Source of the DNA: Nitrospirillum sp034427435 | GTDB lineage: Bacteria; Pseudomonadota; Alphaproteobacteria; Azospirillales; Azospirillaceae | Direction: 5' to 3' | Assembly (NCBI RefSeq): GCF_034427435.1 | Contig: NZ_JAXQNP010000002.1 | Coordinates: 1,488,001 to 1,552,000 of the forward strand | DNA length: 64,000 nt | Part shown: one piece after another, positions 49,066-57,627 of the stretch | Numbering within the stretch: position 1 is the first letter of the stretch | How the letters are laid out: each line of letters starts with the position of its first letter | Translations under genes and position numbers: made by a program | Notes under the pieces: generated by a model | The model's input: only the letters and a program-made list of their open reading frames with translations | Told to the model about the DNA's origin: nothing | The model's database searches: none

Positions 49066-49293
49066 ATGACCCGCTTACTTGAACAAGCCGTTGAAGCGGT
49101 GCGCGTGTTGCCGGATGCGGTTCAAGACGAACTGGCCCATGTCCTTCTCCAACTTGCTGGTTTGGATCAGGCGGCGGTCGCGTTGACGGATGAGGAAATA
49201 GCGGGGCTGGAGGAGTCGTTGGCGCAGGCTGAACGCGGTGAGTTTGCCAGCGATGAGGAAATTCAGGCGATTTGGGCCAAGCACGGCCTATGA
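49066..49293 (+). CDS. RelB/ParD-type antitoxin
   Basis: A 75-residue acidic protein with helical pattern (LLEQAVEAVRVLPDAVQDELAHVLLQLAG) and an Asp/Glu-rich tail (TDEEIAGLEESLAQAERGEFASDEEIQAIWAKHG). Its stop overlaps the ParE-like toxin start as ATGA, the classic coupling of antitoxin before toxin. Second such pair in the window after 19.4-19.9 kb. Confidence 0.8.
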   Translation: MTRLLEQAVEAVRVLPDAVQDELAHVLLQLAGLDQAAVALTDEEIAGLEESLAQAERGEFASDEEIQAIWAKHGL

Positions 49294-49571
49294 AGGTCCG
49301 TTATACGCGGGCCGCCAGCGCCGAACTCGCAGCCATACTGGATTACATTGACGAGCGCTCGCCATCGGGGGCCCGGAACGTCAAGCGCAGGCTTCAGGAC
49401 ATTGTCGCCATATTGGCGGCCCACCCCCACGTCGGGCGTCTCACGAAGCGTCCCGGCATTCGATGCGCGGTGGCCACGCCATATCCATACCTGATTCTGT
49501 ATCAGGTCATGGGGGATGGTATCGTCATCCACGCATTCCGCCACACGGCGCGGCGGCCGAGCGAAGACTGA
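49290..49571 (+). CDS. ParE-family toxin
   Basis: A 93-residue basic protein: MKVRYTRAASAELAAILDYIDERSPSGARNVKRRLQDI and RCAVATPYPYLILYQVMGDGIVIHAFRHTARRPSED match the ParE/RelE fold with the conserved C-terminal basic residues. Starts at 49290 inside the antitoxin stop (ATGA). Together with 49066-49293 it forms a type II toxin-antitoxin module. Confidence 0.85.
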   Translation: MKVRYTRAASAELAAILDYIDERSPSGARNVKRRLQDIVAILAAHPHVGRLTKRPGIRCAVATPYPYLILYQVMGDGIVIHAFRHTARRPSED

Positions 49572-49573
49572 AC

Positions 49574-50257
49574 CTACTCCGCCGCCGCCACGCGGCGCTG
49601 GGTGGCCGAGTTGTGGGCGTAGGTGTCCCAGGTGGGCTCATAGCTCTCGTCGGCCTGGTTGCCCCACACGGTCCATTTGGGACGGGCGCCGCGGGCGAAC
49701 ATCTCCAGATAGGGGCCGGGGCTGCAGGCCTCGATCAGGTCGTACTGCTCATCGGGCTTGCGCGAATGCTCGCGCTTGCGGGTGCCCAGGTAGTTCACCT
49801 GGGTGCGGCCGGGGTCGAGCGTGCGGGCGTTCTTGCCGCGCACGCCGAACAGGATCAGTTCAGTGACGTTGCGGAAGTAGAAGCCCACGCCCCGCCCGTC
49901 GGACCCGCCGTCCTTGCGCAGCTTGTGCCACACCAGGTTGGTCTTGTACTGGAAGCCCCAGGCCTGCATGACCTGCAGCCCTTCCGGCAAAAGGGCGTTG
50001 GGCACCCACAGGTACAGGTGCGCCGTGTCGGCCAGCACCTTGGACACCGGCAGGGCGCAAATCTCCTCCACCGACATTGTGCCATAGCGCGACAGGCGGT
50101 GATGCTCCGGCGCCATCTTGCCGGTGCGGTTCACGAATCGCCAGGGCGGGTCGGCCAGAACGGTGGCGAAGCGCTTCTTGCCGGCCACGGCCAACAGGTC
50201 GCGCGCCGGGTCCAGATCTTGCGCCGGGGACGGGGAGGAATGCTGCGGGGAAGTCAT
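49574..50257 (-). CDS. MT-A70-family adenine N6-methyltransferase
   Basis: A 227-residue methyltransferase with the MT-A70 catalytic DPPW at residues 36-39 (LADPPWRF), SYGTMSVEEICALPV-type core and CSPGPYLEMFARGARPKWTVWGNQ (SAM site). MT-A70 proteins in bacteria and phages N6-methylate adenine in DNA. No restriction enzyme is nearby, so it is an orphan methylase, possibly epigenetic or anti-restriction. Start at 50257 is chosen; the frame extends 13 codons further. Confidence 0.85.
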   Translation of the reverse strand: MTSPQHSSPSPAQDLDPARDLLAVAGKKRFATVLADPPWRFVNRTGKMAPEHHRLSRYGTMSVEEICALPVSKVLADTAHLYLWVPNALLPEGLQVMQAWGFQYKTNLVWHKLRKDGGSDGRGVGFYFRNVTELILFGVRGKNARTLDPGRTQVNYLGTRKREHSRKPDEQYDLIEACSPGPYLEMFARGARPKWTVWGNQADESYEPTWDTYAHNSATQRRVAAAE

Positions 50258-50379
50258 GGGGCCATGCTGCCAAGTGCGGTCCGGCCCGTCAATCACCGGC
50301 CTGGGAACATAGATAGAACATGAGGGCGGCGGAAACGCAAGGCCGCCCCGCTGGGCCGCCCCGCTGGGCCTTGCCCCCC

Positions 50380-51261
50380 TCAGGGGCGTGGCGGCAGAGC
50401 CCGCAGCTTCTCGCGCAGGGACAGCAGGTCCCGCCAGGTTTCGCGCTTGGCGCCCGGGTTGCGCAGCAGATAGGCGGGATGCAGCAGGGCCAGGGCGGGC
50501 AGGGGGCGGGTCAGGCCGGGGCTGCCGTAATCGAACCAGCGGCCGCGCAGGCGGGTGATGCCCTCCGTCTTGGCCAGCAGGGTCTTGGCCGAGATGCCGC
50601 CCAGGAAGACCAGGATGTCCGGGTCCGCGATCTCCACATGCCGCTGGATGAAGGGCAGGCAGGCGGCGATCTCGCTGTCCGTGGGGTTGCGGTTGCCGGG
50701 CGGGCGCCAGGGCAGGATGTTGCTGATATAGACCGCCTTCTCCGGCTCCTCGGCATGGCGGTCCAGGCCGATGGCCGCCAGCATCTTGTCCAGCAGCGCG
50801 CCGGCCGGCCCGACGAAGGGCTTGCCCTGCCTGTCCTCCTGCTCGCCCGGCGCCTCGCCGATCAGCATGACGCGCGCCTTGGGGTTGCCGTCGGCGAAGA
50901 CGGTGGAACTGGCGGTCTGCCGCAGGGGGCAGCCGTCGAAGGCCAGCAGGGCCTTGTGCAAGGCCTCCAGCGTGGTGGCCGCCATGGCGGCGCTGCGGGC
51001 GCTGGCCCGGGCCTCGGTCACGCCCAGGGGACCGTCGGCCGCCAGGGCAGGCGAATTTTTTTCCGGGGGTGTGGCGGAACGGCCAGGGGCGGCGGCGGGC
51101 GGGGCGCTGGCCGGCGACCGGGCCGGGCCGGCCTCGCGCGCAGTAGGCGCCCTGCGGCTGGCCACCTGGGTCCAGTCCGTCGGCTGGTCGTTGATCGCTT
51201 CGTCGGCGCCGATCTCGACCAGCCAGGCCAGATCCGCGACGGCTTTTGCCGTGTCAATCAT
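50380..51261 (-). CDS. Uracil-DNA glycosylase, family 4
   Basis: Removes uracil from DNA. The 293-residue protein has the family 4 signature GEAPGEQEDRQGKPFVGPAGALLDKML, NILPWRPPGNRNPTDSEIAACLPF, VFLGGISAKTLLA and HPAYLLRNPGAKRETWRDLL. Only one of the usual iron-sulfur cysteines is clear (DGCPLRQTAS); the alphaproteobacterial branch commonly keeps this variant. The N-terminal 60 residues are Pro/Ala-rich and probably disordered. Converges with the MT-A70 gene side and is upstream of ETF-QO divergently. Confidence 0.9.
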   Translation of the reverse strand: MIDTAKAVADLAWLVEIGADEAINDQPTDWTQVASRRAPTAREAGPARSPASAPPAAAPGRSATPPEKNSPALAADGPLGVTEARASARSAAMAATTLEALHKALLAFDGCPLRQTASSTVFADGNPKARVMLIGEAPGEQEDRQGKPFVGPAGALLDKMLAAIGLDRHAEEPEKAVYISNILPWRPPGNRNPTDSEIAACLPFIQRHVEIADPDILVFLGGISAKTLLAKTEGITRLRGRWFDYGSPGLTRPLPALALLHPAYLLRNPGAKRETWRDLLSLREKLRALPPRP

Positions 51262-51424
51262 GATTTGACCCTACCATCGCCGTTGTGTTTCTTCATCAAC
51301 CGCATGGGGCGGTCGCGCGCGAATAATGACGCGTCCCCCGGTTGGGACCCATCCCGCGCGGGTCCCCATCGAAACGCCACGGAAACTCCGCACCGGTAAC
51401 CAGGGAAGAAGAAGGCGACAGGAC

Positions 51425-53086
51425 ATGGAACGGGAGTCGATGGAGTATGACGTCGTCATCGTCGGCGCCGGCCCCTCGGGGCTGTCGGCCGCGATACGGC
51501 TGAAACAGCTTGCCGCCGCCGCGGACAAGGATATCAGCGTCTGCGTCATCGAAAAGGGATCGGAGGTCGGGGCCCACATCCTGTCGGGCGCCGTCATCGA
51601 CCTCATCGCGCTGAACGAGCTGATCCCCGACTGGAAGGAGAAGGGGGCGCCGCTCAACACCCCCGTCACCGACGACCGCTTCTACATCCTGACCGAGGTC
51701 GGCTCCATGCGCATTCCCAATGCGCTGCTGCCGCCCCTGATGAACAACCACGGCAACTACATCGTCAGCCTGGGCAACGTCTGCCGCTGGCTGGCGGGCC
51801 AGGCCGAAGAGCTGGGCGTGGAGATCTACCCCGGCTTCGCCGCGGCCGAGGTGCTGTACCACGACGACGGCTCGGTCAAGGGCATCGCCACCGGCGACAT
51901 GGGCATCGGCAAGGATGGCGAGCCGACGGACCGCTACACCCCCGGCATGGAGCTGCACGGCAAGTACACCCTGTTCGCCGAGGGCGTGCGCGGCAACCTG
52001 TCGAAGGAGCTGATGGCCCGCTTCAACCTGCGCGACAGCGTGGACCCGCAGAAGTATGGCCTCGGCGTCAAGGAACTGTGGCAGATCGACCCCGCCAAGC
52101 ATAAGCCGGGCCTGGTGCTGCACAGCCAGGGCTGGCCCCTGGACAGCAAGACCGGCGGCGGTTCCTTCATGTACCACCTGGAGGACAACCAGGTGGCCAT
52201 CGGCTTCGTCGTCCACCTGAACTACACCAATCCCTACCTGTCGCCGTTCGAGGAATTCCAGCGCTTCAAGCAGCACCCGCTGATCCGCCCCTACCTGGAG
52301 GGCGGCAAGCGCCTGTCCTACGGCGCCCGCGCCATCAACGAGGGCGGGCTGCAGTCGGTGCCGAAGCTGACCTTCCCCGGGGGCGCGCTCATCGGCTGCG
52401 CCGCCGGCTTCGTCAACCTGCCCCGCATCAAGGGCAGCCACAACGCCATGAAGACCGGCATGCTGGCGGCCGAGGCGGCGTTCGACCGCCTGGTGGCGGG
52501 CAGCGAGGGCCATGACGAGCTGACGGCGCTGGAGGCCAAGTGGCGCCAGAGCTGGGTCTTCCAGGACCTGCACAAGGTGCGCAACGTTAAGCCCAGCCTG
52601 AAGCACGGCCTGTGGCTGGGCACGGCGCTGGGCGGCCTGCACATGTGGCTGAACGACCTGAAGCTGGGCTTCCTGGTGGGCTGGACCCAGCATCATGGCA
52701 AGCCGGACCACGAGAGCCTGGTGCCGGCGGCCAACGCCAAGAAGATCGTCTACCCCAAGCCCGATGGCGTCATCAGCTTCGACCGCCTGTCCTCGGTGTT
52801 CATTTCCAACACCAACCATGAGGAAGACCAGCCGGCGCACCTGAAGCTGAAGGACCCGACGGTCCCCATCGCATTCAACCTGCCCACCTATGACGAGCCG
52901 GCGCAACGCTATTGCCCCGCCGGCGTGTACGAGGTGACGCGCGACGACAATGGGCAGAACCCGCGCTTCGTCATCAACGCGCAGAACTGCGTGCATTGTA
53001 AGACCTGCGACATCAAGGACCCGACCCAGAACATCAACTGGACGGTGCCGGAGGGCGGCGGGGGCCCCAATTATCCCAATATGTAA
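51425..53086 (+). CDS. Electron transfer flavoprotein-ubiquinone oxidoreductase
   Basis: Feeds electrons from ETF into ubiquinone. FAD-binding GAGPSGLSAAIRL at the N-terminus, the membrane-type ubiquinone region FPGGALIGCAAGFVNLPRIKGSHNAMKTG, and the C-terminal iron-sulfur site RYCPAGVYE ... NCVHCKTCDIKDPTQNINWTVPEGGGGPNYPNM are all present. 553 residues from the ATG at 51425 (MERESMEYDVVIVG), the family length. A strong terminator follows. Confidence 0.95.
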   Translation: MERESMEYDVVIVGAGPSGLSAAIRLKQLAAAADKDISVCVIEKGSEVGAHILSGAVIDLIALNELIPDWKEKGAPLNTPVTDDRFYILTEVGSMRIPNALLPPLMNNHGNYIVSLGNVCRWLAGQAEELGVEIYPGFAAAEVLYHDDGSVKGIATGDMGIGKDGEPTDRYTPGMELHGKYTLFAEGVRGNLSKELMARFNLRDSVDPQKYGLGVKELWQIDPAKHKPGLVLHSQGWPLDSKTGGGSFMYHLEDNQVAIGFVVHLNYTNPYLSPFEEFQRFKQHPLIRPYLEGGKRLSYGARAINEGGLQSVPKLTFPGGALIGCAAGFVNLPRIKGSHNAMKTGMLAAEAAFDRLVAGSEGHDELTALEAKWRQSWVFQDLHKVRNVKPSLKHGLWLGTALGGLHMWLNDLKLGFLVGWTQHHGKPDHESLVPAANAKKIVYPKPDGVISFDRLSSVFISNTNHEEDQPAHLKLKDPTVPIAFNLPTYDEPAQRYCPAGVYEVTRDDNGQNPRFVINAQNCVHCKTCDIKDPTQNINWTVPEGGGGPNYPNM

Positions 53087-53098
53087 GCCCGCTTCAGG

Positions 53099-53127
53099 AA
53101 AAGGCGCCCCGCACCGGGCGCCTTTTT
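53099..53127 (+). terminator. Terminator of the ETF-QO gene
   Basis: AAAAGGCGCCC / GGGCGCCTTTT, 11-base-pair stem with a 6-base loop, followed by TCG. Thirteen bases after the stop codon. Confidence 0.85.
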
Positions 53128-53230
53128 CGTTTCCGCCCCGGTCCGCCCCAAGTCCGACCGGGGCGGTTGTTCCGGCCGCGTTTCCCGATTAGCTTGAGGG
53201 ATCGGGACTTAAATAGACGGCGGCGATCTC

Positions 53231-54955
53231 GTGCGGTTCTTGCGGCGGACATCATCCGGATTGGTTTTGGCGGGCTTGCTGGCGACGGCGGCTCCGTATG
53301 GCTCCGCCTGGGCGGCCAAGGCGCCGGAACAGACGGGCGGGCCCGACCCGCTGGCCGCCTTCGTCGCCGGCAAGGTGGCGCAAGGGGCGGGGGACTGGAC
53401 GGCGGCGGCCGATTTCCTGGCCCTCAGCCTCAAGTCCGACCCCGATGACCTGACCCTGCTGCGCCGCGCCGTGCTGATCAATGTCGGTCTGGGGCGCACC
53501 AAGGTGGCGCTGCCACTGGCCAAGCGCCTGGTGGCGGCCAAGGACGGCAACCCCGTGGCCCTGACCCTGCTGGCGGCCGACGCCGTCGCGGCGGGGGATG
53601 AGTCAGGCGCCCTGCACGCCATCGACCTGCTGCCCAAGGATGGCTTGGGCACGTTCATGCGCCCGCTGGTGACCGCCTGGGTCAAGGCGCGCAAGGGTGA
53701 CTGGCCGGCGGCCAAGGCGGCCCTGGAACCCTTGGAGGCGCAGCCCAGCTTCCGCGCCATGGCGGCGCTGCACGCCGCCCTGATCGAGGATTTGGCCGGC
53801 CATGAGGAGGCGGCGCGCACCTGGTACGCCCAGGCGTCCGACGGCGGCCAGGTGCTGCGCGTGGCCATGCTGCGCGCCAATTTCGAGATGCGCATGGGCC
53901 ATGCCGACCTGGCGCAGGCGGCGGTCGCGGCCATCCTGCAGGCTGATCCCAGGGGGCCCATGGGCGACGCCGCCCGCGCCCTGCTGTCCCGCCCGCACCC
54001 CGGCCGCATGGTGGCCAACGCCACCGAAGGCCTGGCGGAGGCGCTGTTCGACGTGGCGGCGGCCATCAACCAGGAAAAGGTGGCGGAGGTGGCCTTGCTC
54101 TACGCCCGCCTGGCCCTGCATCTGGACCCGTCGCTGGCCCCCGCCCGCATGCTGGCGGGTGAGACGCTGACGGAGCTGGGCCGCGATCCGGAGGCGGCGG
54201 CCGAATACGCCGCCGTGGTCGCCGACCTGGGCATGAAGACGGGGGACAAGGCGGATGTGGGCCTGCTGTGGGCCGCCCGCCTGCGCCAGGCCGACGCCCT
54301 GGCCCGCCTGCAAAAGACGCAGGAGGCCGCCGGCATCCTGCGGGCCATGGCGGCGGAGCGGCCCGACCGCAGCGACGCCCTGGTGCGCCTGGGCGACCTG
54401 CTGCGGGCCGACCGCAAGCTGCCGGAGGCGCTGGCCGCCTACAACCAGGCCATCGAACGCCTGGGCGGGCGTCCCGGCGGCGGCGACTGGTTCCTCTACT
54501 ACGCCCGCGCCACGGTGCAGGACCAGATGGGACATTGGCCGGAAGCGGAGTCGGACCTGCTGCGCGCCCTGCAACTGCAGCCCAACCAGCCCGGCGTGCT
54601 GAACTACCTCGGTTACGCCTGGTCGGAGCGCGGGGAGAAGCTGGACCAGGCGCGCCAGTTGCTGGAGCAGGCGGTGAAGCTGCGGCCCAATGACGGCGCC
54701 ATCATCGACAGCCTGGGCTGGGCCAAGTACCGCGCCGGCGACATCCCCGGCGCCGTGGACCTACTGGAGCGCGCGGCGGAGCTGAAGTCCCGCGACCCGT
54801 CCATCAACGACCATCTGGGCGACGCCTATTGGGCCACCGGCCGCCGGCTGGAGGCGCACTACCAGTGGCAGCGCGCCGCGCGGGAGAACCCGGAGGACAG
54901 CCTGAAGGCCGCGCTGGATGAAAAACTGAAGCGCGACCCCGCCGCCACGCAGTAA
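53231..54955 (+). CDS. Exported TPR protein
   Basis: A 574-residue protein with a signal peptide (residues 1-28, ending SAWA) and at least six TPR units, clearest in the C-terminal half (LLRADRKLPEALAAYNQAIERL, AESDLLRALQLQPNQPGVLNYLGYAWSERG, ARQLLEQAVKLRPNDGAIIDSLGWAKYRAGD). Similar exported TPR proteins precede ispE in Rhodospirillales; function unknown, possibly envelope assembly. The GTG start follows GGCGGCGAT. The stop precedes ispE by about 50 bases, including a duplicated 16-mer. Confidence 0.83.
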   Translation: MRFLRRTSSGLVLAGLLATAAPYGSAWAAKAPEQTGGPDPLAAFVAGKVAQGAGDWTAAADFLALSLKSDPDDLTLLRRAVLINVGLGRTKVALPLAKRLVAAKDGNPVALTLLAADAVAAGDESGALHAIDLLPKDGLGTFMRPLVTAWVKARKGDWPAAKAALEPLEAQPSFRAMAALHAALIEDLAGHEEAARTWYAQASDGGQVLRVAMLRANFEMRMGHADLAQAAVAAILQADPRGPMGDAARALLSRPHPGRMVANATEGLAEALFDVAAAINQEKVAEVALLYARLALHLDPSLAPARMLAGETLTELGRDPEAAAEYAAVVADLGMKTGDKADVGLLWAARLRQADALARLQKTQEAAGILRAMAAERPDRSDALVRLGDLLRADRKLPEALAAYNQAIERLGGRPGGGDWFLYYARATVQDQMGHWPEAESDLLRALQLQPNQPGVLNYLGYAWSERGEKLDQARQLLEQAVKLRPNDGAIIDSLGWAKYRAGDIPGAVDLLERAAELKSRDPSINDHLGDAYWATGRRLEAHYQWQRAARENPEDSLKAALDEKLKRDPAATQ

Positions 54956-54962
54956 ACCCCTG

Positions 54963-54994
54963 ACACCCAAGATTTGTTACACCCAAGATTTGTT
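54963..54994 (+). repeat. Perfect 16-base tandem duplication before ispE
   Basis: ACACCCAAGATTTGTT occurs twice in a row (54963-54978 and 54979-54994), between the TPR gene stop and the ispE ribosome site AAGGA (54997-55001). Confidence 0.9.
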
Positions 54995-55009
54995 GAAGGA
55001 CCAATCCCC

Positions 55010-55906
55010 GTGACCACGGTAAGTGCCGCCGCCGCCGCCAAGCTGAACCTGTACCTGCACGTCCTGGGCAAGCGGCCGGACGGCTATCACGAGCTGGACA
55101 GCCTAGTGGTGTTCGCCACCGCCCATGACCTGATCACCGTTACCGAGGCGCCGGGCTTCAGCTTGGCCATCGACGGCCCCTTCGGCAGCACCCTGGTGGC
55201 GGAAGGCACCGGCCGCAACCTGGTGTCGCGCGCCGCCCATGCCCTGGCGGAGGTGCTGGGCCGCGACCCGCATGTCGCCATCCGCCTGACCAAGAACCTG
55301 CCGGTGGCGTCCGGCATCGGCGGGGGCTCAGCCGATGCGGCGGCCACGCTGAAGGCGCTGGCCCAGTTGTGGGGCGTGGCGCAGGACGATTCCCGCCTGG
55401 TGGAGCTGGCGCCCACGTTGGGCGCCGACGTGCCCGTGTGCCTGTTCGGCCGCACCGCCTATTTCGGTGGGGCGGGGGAACAGGTGGTGGCGGGCCCGGC
55501 CCTGCCGCCGGCGGCCTTGCTGCTGGTGAATCCAGGCGTGCACATGCCCACCAAGGATGTGTTCGCCGCCCGCACCGGGGCCTGGTCCTCGGCCGGCCGG
55601 CTGGAGCGCGATCCCGTCGACGTCGTGGACTTCGCCCAGTTGCTGCGGGCGCGCGGCAACGACCTGGGGGCCGCGGCCGAAAGCCTGTCGCCCGCCATCA
55701 CCGACGTGCTGGCGGCGCTGGATGCCACGCCGGGTTGCCTGCTGGCCCGCATGTCGGGCAGCGGCGCCACCTGCATCGGTCTCTATGCCGATGTCGAATC
55801 CGCGGCGGCGGCCGCGGCGCTGATCAACCGCGTGCGCCCCACCTGGTGGGTCAAGGCCACCGCGCTGCTGCCGGCGGTGCCGGCGGCCGAGGTCGTGGCC
55901 GACTGA
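55010..55906 (+). CDS. ispE: 4-diphosphocytidyl-2-C-methyl-D-erythritol kinase
   Basis: MEP-pathway kinase that phosphorylates CDP-ME. The 298-residue GHMP kinase starts VTTVSAAAAAKLNLYLHV, with the substrate-binding KRPDGYHELDSL, the ATP loop NLPVASGIGGGSADAAATL and the C-terminal MSGSGATCIGLY. I use GTG at 55010 because AAGGA precedes it by 8 bases and the N-terminus matches the family; an upstream ATG frame lacks similarity. Follows the exported TPR gene. Confidence 0.95.
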   Translation: MTTVSAAAAAKLNLYLHVLGKRPDGYHELDSLVVFATAHDLITVTEAPGFSLAIDGPFGSTLVAEGTGRNLVSRAAHALAEVLGRDPHVAIRLTKNLPVASGIGGGSADAAATLKALAQLWGVAQDDSRLVELAPTLGADVPVCLFGRTAYFGGAGEQVVAGPALPPAALLLVNPGVHMPTKDVFAARTGAWSSAGRLERDPVDVVDFAQLLRARGNDLGAAAESLSPAITDVLAALDATPGCLLARMSGSGATCIGLYADVESAAAAAALINRVRPTWWVKATALLPAVPAAEVVAD

Positions 55907-55927
55907 TCCCTCGGCATGTCAGCGGCG

Positions 55928-56938
55928 TCACCAACGCACCAGCCGCGCCAGCAGATCGCGGCTGGGCCAGCCGTCCGGCGGTGGCGCGGTTTCGTCCCAC
56001 CGCGCCGGATGCGCCACCTGGTAGCCCAGGATGGCGTTGGCGGTGCGGGCGCCCATGCGGCCATCCGCCGGCCCCGTCAGATACCCGAGGTCCCGCAGGC
56101 GCCGCTGGATAAGGCGCAGGCCGTCCTGGTCGACGGCGGGGGGTGGTGTGCGCGGTTGCCCGGGGGCCTTTTGGGGCGGCGGCTTGGCGGTGGCCGGGTC
56201 CTGGGTCTGTGCCGCCAGGGCCACCCCCGCCAGTTCCGGGGGCCGTCCGCCCCGCTTCAGGCGGGCCAGGGCCTGGCCCGCCGCGACGTCGCCCTGGGCC
56301 GCCGCCCGGGTGTACCAGCGCGCGGCACTGGCGCGGTCGCCCGTCCGCTCCGCCAGCGCGCCCAGACGTTCCAAGGCCAGCACCAGGCCGCCCCTGGCGG
56401 CGCGGCGGTACCAGGCGCGGGCCCGGGCGCGATCCGCCGGCACGTCCACCCCCTCGTCATACAGCAGGCCCAGGGTGAACTGCGCCTGCACGTCGCCCAG
56501 CTTGGCGGCACAGCGGTACCAGGGCAGCGCCGCCGCCACGTTTTCCGGCCACCCCATGCCCCCGGCCTCGATCATGCCCAGGGCGGCGCAGGCCTGGCGG
56601 CGGATGGCGCCGTCCCGGGCGGCGGCCGCCAGGCGGTACCAGGCGCTGGCGCGCGCCACGTCGGCGGCCCGGTCGAACGGGATGTCGCCGTAGGCGTCGG
56701 CGAGGTCCAGCTGCGCCTGGGCGTCGCCGCTCCGGGCCCGGGTGTCCAGCGCCACCAGGGGGGCGTCGGCCTCCTTCGGCGGCGGTTCCGGCAGAGGTGG
56801 GGATGCCAGGGCCGCGCCCGCCAGCATCAGGGCCAGTAGCCCGGCGATGGCGGGTAGGGGGCGCCTCGCGGCGGGGCGGCCGGCTGGAAGGGGCGGGATG
56901 AACGGCATGGCGTGACCGACGGGGAAGGGGCCCGCCAT
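55928..56938 (-). CDS. Sel1-repeat protein with peptidoglycan-binding domain
   Basis: An exported protein of 336 residues. Signal-type N-terminus (PLPAIAGLLALMLAGAALASPP), four to five Sel1 repeats (GDAQAQLDLADAYGDIPFDRAADVARASAWYRLAA, GDVQAQFTLGLLYDEGVDVPADRARARAWYRRAA and others), and a C-terminal PG-binding_1 domain (RLIQRRLRDLGYLTGPADGRMGARTANAILGYQ). Periplasmic; may tether the repeat scaffold to the wall. The ATG at 56938 has AGGA 9 bases upstream; ATG 56908 is an alternative. Convergent with ispE. Confidence 0.85.
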   Translation of the reverse strand: MAGPFPVGHAMPFIPPLPAGRPAARRPLPAIAGLLALMLAGAALASPPLPEPPPKEADAPLVALDTRARSGDAQAQLDLADAYGDIPFDRAADVARASAWYRLAAAARDGAIRRQACAALGMIEAGGMGWPENVAAALPWYRCAAKLGDVQAQFTLGLLYDEGVDVPADRARARAWYRRAARGGLVLALERLGALAERTGDRASAARWYTRAAAQGDVAAGQALARLKRGGRPPELAGVALAAQTQDPATAKPPPQKAPGQPRTPPPAVDQDGLRLIQRRLRDLGYLTGPADGRMGARTANAILGYQVAHPARWDETAPPPDGWPSRDLLARLVRW

Positions 56939-57079
56939 ACTGCCATGTCCTGGCCCGCGTGCCAGCGGTGACGCGCAGGGCGTTTTGGGGCGGGCGATTT
57001 TGGGGCGGGCGATTTGGGGCGTTGCGTCCGCCGGGCTTTCTGATTATGGTGCCGCCCTCCCTGACGGGAGGCCCGGTGA

Positions 57080-57154
57080 TGGGGCGTCGCCAAGCGGTAA
57101 GGCAGCGGATTTTGATTCCGCCATGCGGAGGTTCGATCCCTCCCGCCCCAGCCA
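57080..57154 (+). tRNA. tRNA-Gln (anticodon TTG)
   Basis: A complete cloverleaf: acceptor TGGGGCG / CGCCCCA, D-arm with AAGCGGTAAGGC, anticodon stem GCGGA / TCCGC with loop TTTTGAT giving anticodon TTG, variable ATGC, T-arm GGAGGTTCGATCCCTCC, and encoded 3' GCCA. 75 bases. The only RNA gene of standard type in the window. Confidence 0.95.
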
Positions 57155-57627
57155 TCTCCTTTTTGTTATCCAATCATGATGTGCGCGTGGCTTGTGCGCG
57201 CCACCTGCGGTGGCGTTACTGCCCCGCTGTCCGGCGACATTGACGCGGCCCCCTGTCATTACTCCGCCATTCTTTGAAAAGGCGGTGTGCTGGGCTTCCG
57301 CTGTCAGAATTTGTCAAATTTTATGTATCGCCTGCGCCTCTTCCAAAGTACTATTGCCGCAAGGATAGGTTTTCCCAGCGCGGGCGCCATCCCGAAGGGT
57401 AGCGGGATATTGAATTGGCACCGGTATCGGCCATGATATCCTGATAGGTAAGGTTGTGCGGCAACGGTCCGGGGATGGGACGGCGATGCGGTCCGGCCCC
57501 CGGTTCGCGGTGTTTTAAGCGGTTTTCATTGCTTGGGGCCCAGGCGCGTCGGCCCGTCCGTGGTGGAACAAGATGCGCGCGCTAGTTGTTGGCCGGGGCC
57601 TTGGGAGCCCATGGTTGCGGAGATGAA
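57155..57627. other. Intergenic region 57155-57627
   Basis: 473 bases without a supported gene. It contains GC-rich inverted segments near 57185-57210, an AT-rich patch at 57308-57330 and a block TTGAATTGGCACCGG at 57410-57424 that resembles, but does not match, a sigma-54 promoter. It should carry the promoter of the EAL-like gene. Confidence 0.6.

Noticed and set aside
57080..57154. tRNA-Gln as an integration site for a mobile element
   Set aside because: No integrase, no direct repeat of the tRNA 3' end and no composition change follows the tRNA gene.
57410..57431. TTGGCACCGGTATCGG as a second sigma-54 promoter
   Set aside because: The -24 half is present, but the -12 element reads TCGG instead of TTGC, so the essential GC is missing at the required spacing.
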